From Clostridia bacterium (lineage in GTDB: Bacteria; Bacillota; Clostridia; TANB77; CAG-508): a stretch of DNA of 64,000 nt. The notes under the pieces were generated by a model that saw only the letters and a list, made by a program, of their open reading frames with translations, made no database searches and had not been told where the DNA came from. The stretch spans positions 169,106 through 233,105 of the forward strand of contig JAFXPH010000004.1 in the NCBI GenBank assembly GCA_017528085.1, written 5' to 3'. The position numbers and the translations under genes were made by a program. Below, one piece after another: positions 62,295 to 64,000 of this stretch. Positions within the stretch are counted from its first letter, which is position 1; the number at the start of each line of letters is the position of its first letter.

Positions 62295-62945
62295 TTGAGA
62301 ATAAGAAGAAAGAAATGGGCAAGAGAAGAATTAGATAATTTTAAGTACTACATTCATGAGCCAGAAGTAAATAAAGGTAAGTGGAGGAAGCTTTTTAAAA
62401 ATGATGCTCCAATTCACATAGAACTTGGATGTGGAAAGGGATTATTTATTAGTTCTTTAGCATCAAATAATAGAAATATTAATTATATTGCAGTAGATAT
62501 GATTGAAGCTATGCTAGGGTTAGCAAAGAGAAATATCGAGAAAATGTATGAAGGCACAGAAATAGATAATTTATATTTAATAAATGCAAATGTTGATTAT
62601 ATTTCTAAAGTTTTTTCTAAAGAAGATGGAATAGAAAGAATCTACATTAATTTCTGTAATCCTTGGCCAAGAGGAAAACACAATAAAAGAAGATTAACTC
62701 ATACAAGAAAATTAAATGACTATAAAGAGTTTTTAAAAGAAGGCGGAGAAATATATTTTAAAACAGATAATGATGAACTATTTGAAGATTCTCTTGTTTA
62801 TTTTGAAGAGACTGGTTTTAAAATTTTGAAGAAAACTTATGACCTTCATAATGAATCGATTTTTGAAAACAATATAGTTACAGAACATGAAAAAATGTTC
62901 TCTGATGAAGGAATAAAAATAAAAGCATTAATTGCAAAATTATAA
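62295..62945 (+). CDS. trmB: tRNA (guanine-N7-)-methyltransferase
   Basis: TrmB adds the m7G46 mark in the variable loop of tRNAs. The 216 residues start in the family manner (RIRRKKWAREEL). They contain the SAM-binding motif IELGCGKGLFISSLA (near 48-62), IAVDMIEAML, the Asn-based YINFCNPWPRGKHNKRRLTH motif (near 117) and the C-terminal TEHEKMFSDEGIKIKALIA. In the usual motif the residue after YINF is Ser or Pro (FxDPWPK); here Cys-Asn replaces Pro/Ser-Asp, as in some clostridial versions. The start is TTG with AGGAGA 6 bases upstream; no nearby ATG would give a complete N-terminus. Confidence 0.93.
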   Translation: MRIRRKKWAREELDNFKYYIHEPEVNKGKWRKLFKNDAPIHIELGCGKGLFISSLASNNRNINYIAVDMIEAMLGLAKRNIEKMYEGTEIDNLYLINANVDYISKVFSKEDGIERIYINFCNPWPRGKHNKRRLTHTRKLNDYKEFLKEGGEIYFKTDNDELFEDSLVYFEETGFKILKKTYDLHNESIFENNIVTEHEKMFSDEGIKIKALIAKL

Positions 62946-62966
62946 AATTTTTCAGGAGGAATTTAA

Positions 62967-64000
62967 ATGATTGAACTTAAGAATGTTACTAAAAAATATG
63001 GTGACTTTTATGCATTAAGAGATGTTAGTTTTACCATAGAAGATGGAGGTATTGTTGGATTTTTAGGACGTAATGGTGCTGGAAAGACTACTACTATGAA
63101 TATTATTACGGGATTTATTGAACCAAATTCTGGTGATATTTTAATAGAAGGTGAAGATATTTGTATGCACCCTAAAAAAGCAAAAAAATATATTGGCTAT
63201 ATGCCTGAAGGAACACCTCTTTATAGTGATATGACAGTAAGAGAGTTTATATCATATATGGCAGATCTTAAACTTGTAAATAAAAAAGATAAGAAAAGAC
63301 TTGTAGACGAAGCTATTGAAAAAACAGGCCTTACTAATGTTCAAAATAATTTAACTCGTAACCTATCAAGAGGCTATAAACAAAGAACATCATTTGCAGG
63401 TGCAATTGTTTCTAATCCTAAAATATTAATTCTAGACGAACCAACTGTTGGATTAGATCCAAAACAAGTTGTTGAAATAAGAGAATTAATTAAAGATTAT
63501 GGAAAAGAACATACAGTATTTATTTCATCTCACATATTATTTGAGATAAGTCAAATATGTTCTAAAGTAATAATTATTGATAAAGGTGAAATAGTTAGAA
63601 TTGATACTCCAGAGAACTTAGAAAAAGAGACTACAACAGTTTCAAAAGTTCATGTAACAATTGAAAATACAGATAAAGACTTTGAAAAGTTAGTTAAATC
63701 AATTAAAGGTGTAAACGAAATTGTTAAAGCTCAAGAAGAGAATAATGAGACTATTTATGATATTTCATATGATTCTAAAGTAGATTTAAGAAAAGATTTA
63801 TTTGAATTATGCTCTAAAGAAAATATTGTAGTTCTTGAAATGAAGAAAGATGAAGGATCTTTAGAAGATGCATTTATTAAATTAATCGAAAACAGAAAAG
63901 AGTACTCTCAAACTGAAATTAGAAAGATGGAATATGATAAAGAAATAGAAGAATTAAGAGAAGAAAATAGAATTAAAAAAGAAGAAAAAGAAAAGAAAAA
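62967..64000 (+). CDS. ABC transporter ATP-binding protein (3' end outside window)
   Basis: At least 344 codons, open to the right edge. It is an ATPase of the ABC-2/GldA-like exporter class. Walker A is GRNGAGKTTT (near 35-44), the Q-loop region YMPEGTPLY lies near 88, the signature is LSRGYKQR (near 135, a GldA-like variant of LSGGQ), Walker B is ILILDEPTVGLDP, and the H-loop is ISSHILFEIS. Beyond residue 220 comes a regulatory domain and then a Lys/Glu-rich helical tail of at least 40 residues, longer than normal. GGAGGA precedes the ATG. The membrane permease presumably lies to the right. Confidence 0.92.
   Translation, partial: MIELKNVTKKYGDFYALRDVSFTIEDGGIVGFLGRNGAGKTTTMNIITGFIEPNSGDILIEGEDICMHPKKAKKYIGYMPEGTPLYSDMTVREFISYMADLKLVNKKDKKRLVDEAIEKTGLTNVQNNLTRNLSRGYKQRTSFAGAIVSNPKILILDEPTVGLDPKQVVEIRELIKDYGKEHTVFISSHILFEISQICSKVIIIDKGEIVRIDTPENLEKETTTVSKVHVTIENTDKDFEKLVKSIKGVNEIVKAQEENNETIYDISYDSKVDLRKDLFELCSKENIVVLEMKKDEGSLEDAFIKLIENRKEYSQTEIRKMEYDKEIEELREENRIKKEEKEKK

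Noticed and set aside
1..64000. CRISPR arrays, insertion sequences, prophage or a replication origin
   Set aside because: No regularly spaced repeats, transposase genes, phage structural genes, or dnaA-box clusters were seen on reading both strands.

Overview
The window is low-GC (roughly 30% G+C by eye), almost wholly coding DNA from a Clostridia-type Bacillota chromosome. Evidence for this is the consistent AGGAGG-like ribosome sites, many textbook sigma-A promoters (TTGACA/TATAAT with 17-bp spacers), ATG/GTG/TTG starts, arginine almost always AGA, a T-box in front of thrS, RNase Y, SmpB, a SigH-type sigma factor and prepilins with the clostridial 'GITLIALVV' N-terminus. TGA serves as a stop (one of the DUF2142 fragments ends on it), so the code is standard. 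The scattered, small-operon layout and the many unrecognised membrane-anchored proteins suggest an uncultured, possibly gut-associated lineage; that last point is inference.

Layout. 1-5.3 kb: end of uvrB, an overlapping HipA-like kinase and uvrA (nucleotide excision repair). 5.3-8.6 kb: a split DUF2142 membrane protein and a UDP-galactopyranose-mutase-like flavoprotein (surface glycan). 8.6-16.8 kb: a PepV-type dipeptidase, a membrane-anchored unknown, truB, ispG, an LD-carboxypeptidase/MccF-like peptidase and two reverse-strand unknowns. 16.9-20.7 kb: envelope proteins, including a glucosaminidase with SH3 and dockerin domains and a zinc-ribbon/coiled-coil/beta-propeller protein. 20.7-26.6 kb: tRNA-Thr and rnpB, then xerD-like recombinase, rny, sigH, ychF and a small LPxxG surface protein. 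26.7-31.4 kb: ung, a Wzz/BY-kinase with an unusual charged tail, and glmM. 31.4-37.2 kb: a probable operon of unknown-metG-tmk-nadD-WG-repeat membrane protein. 37.3-45.2 kb: a pilin-like von Willebrand A protein, class II aldolase, a degenerate HipA-like protein, smpB, holA and a Sel1-repeat protein. 45.2-57 kb: T-box/thrS, a GT-C membrane protein, a LURP-one-like protein, a 1009-codon unknown, deoB, a thioesterase, a flippase and an unknown. 57-64 kb: tRNA-Leu, a GC-rich alien gene with a structured leader, an iron alcohol dehydrogenase, small membrane proteins, a VanW protein, trmB and the start of an ABC transporter ATPase.

Much of the window serves housekeeping: DNA repair (uvrB, uvrA, ung), translation and RNA metabolism (truB, metG, thrS, smpB, trmB, rnpB, rny, ychF), replication (holA, tmk), central metabolism (fba, deoB, nadD, ispG) and cell wall supply (glmM). 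Interleaved are envelope proteins whose partners are not in the window.

The strongest candidate for something undescribed is the short reverse-strand unit at about 57224-57796. It is a 124-codon orphan of clearly higher G+C than everything around it, with its own promoter and terminator. Its leader can fold into two mutually exclusive structures, one of which leaves a strand free to mask the ribosome-binding site.
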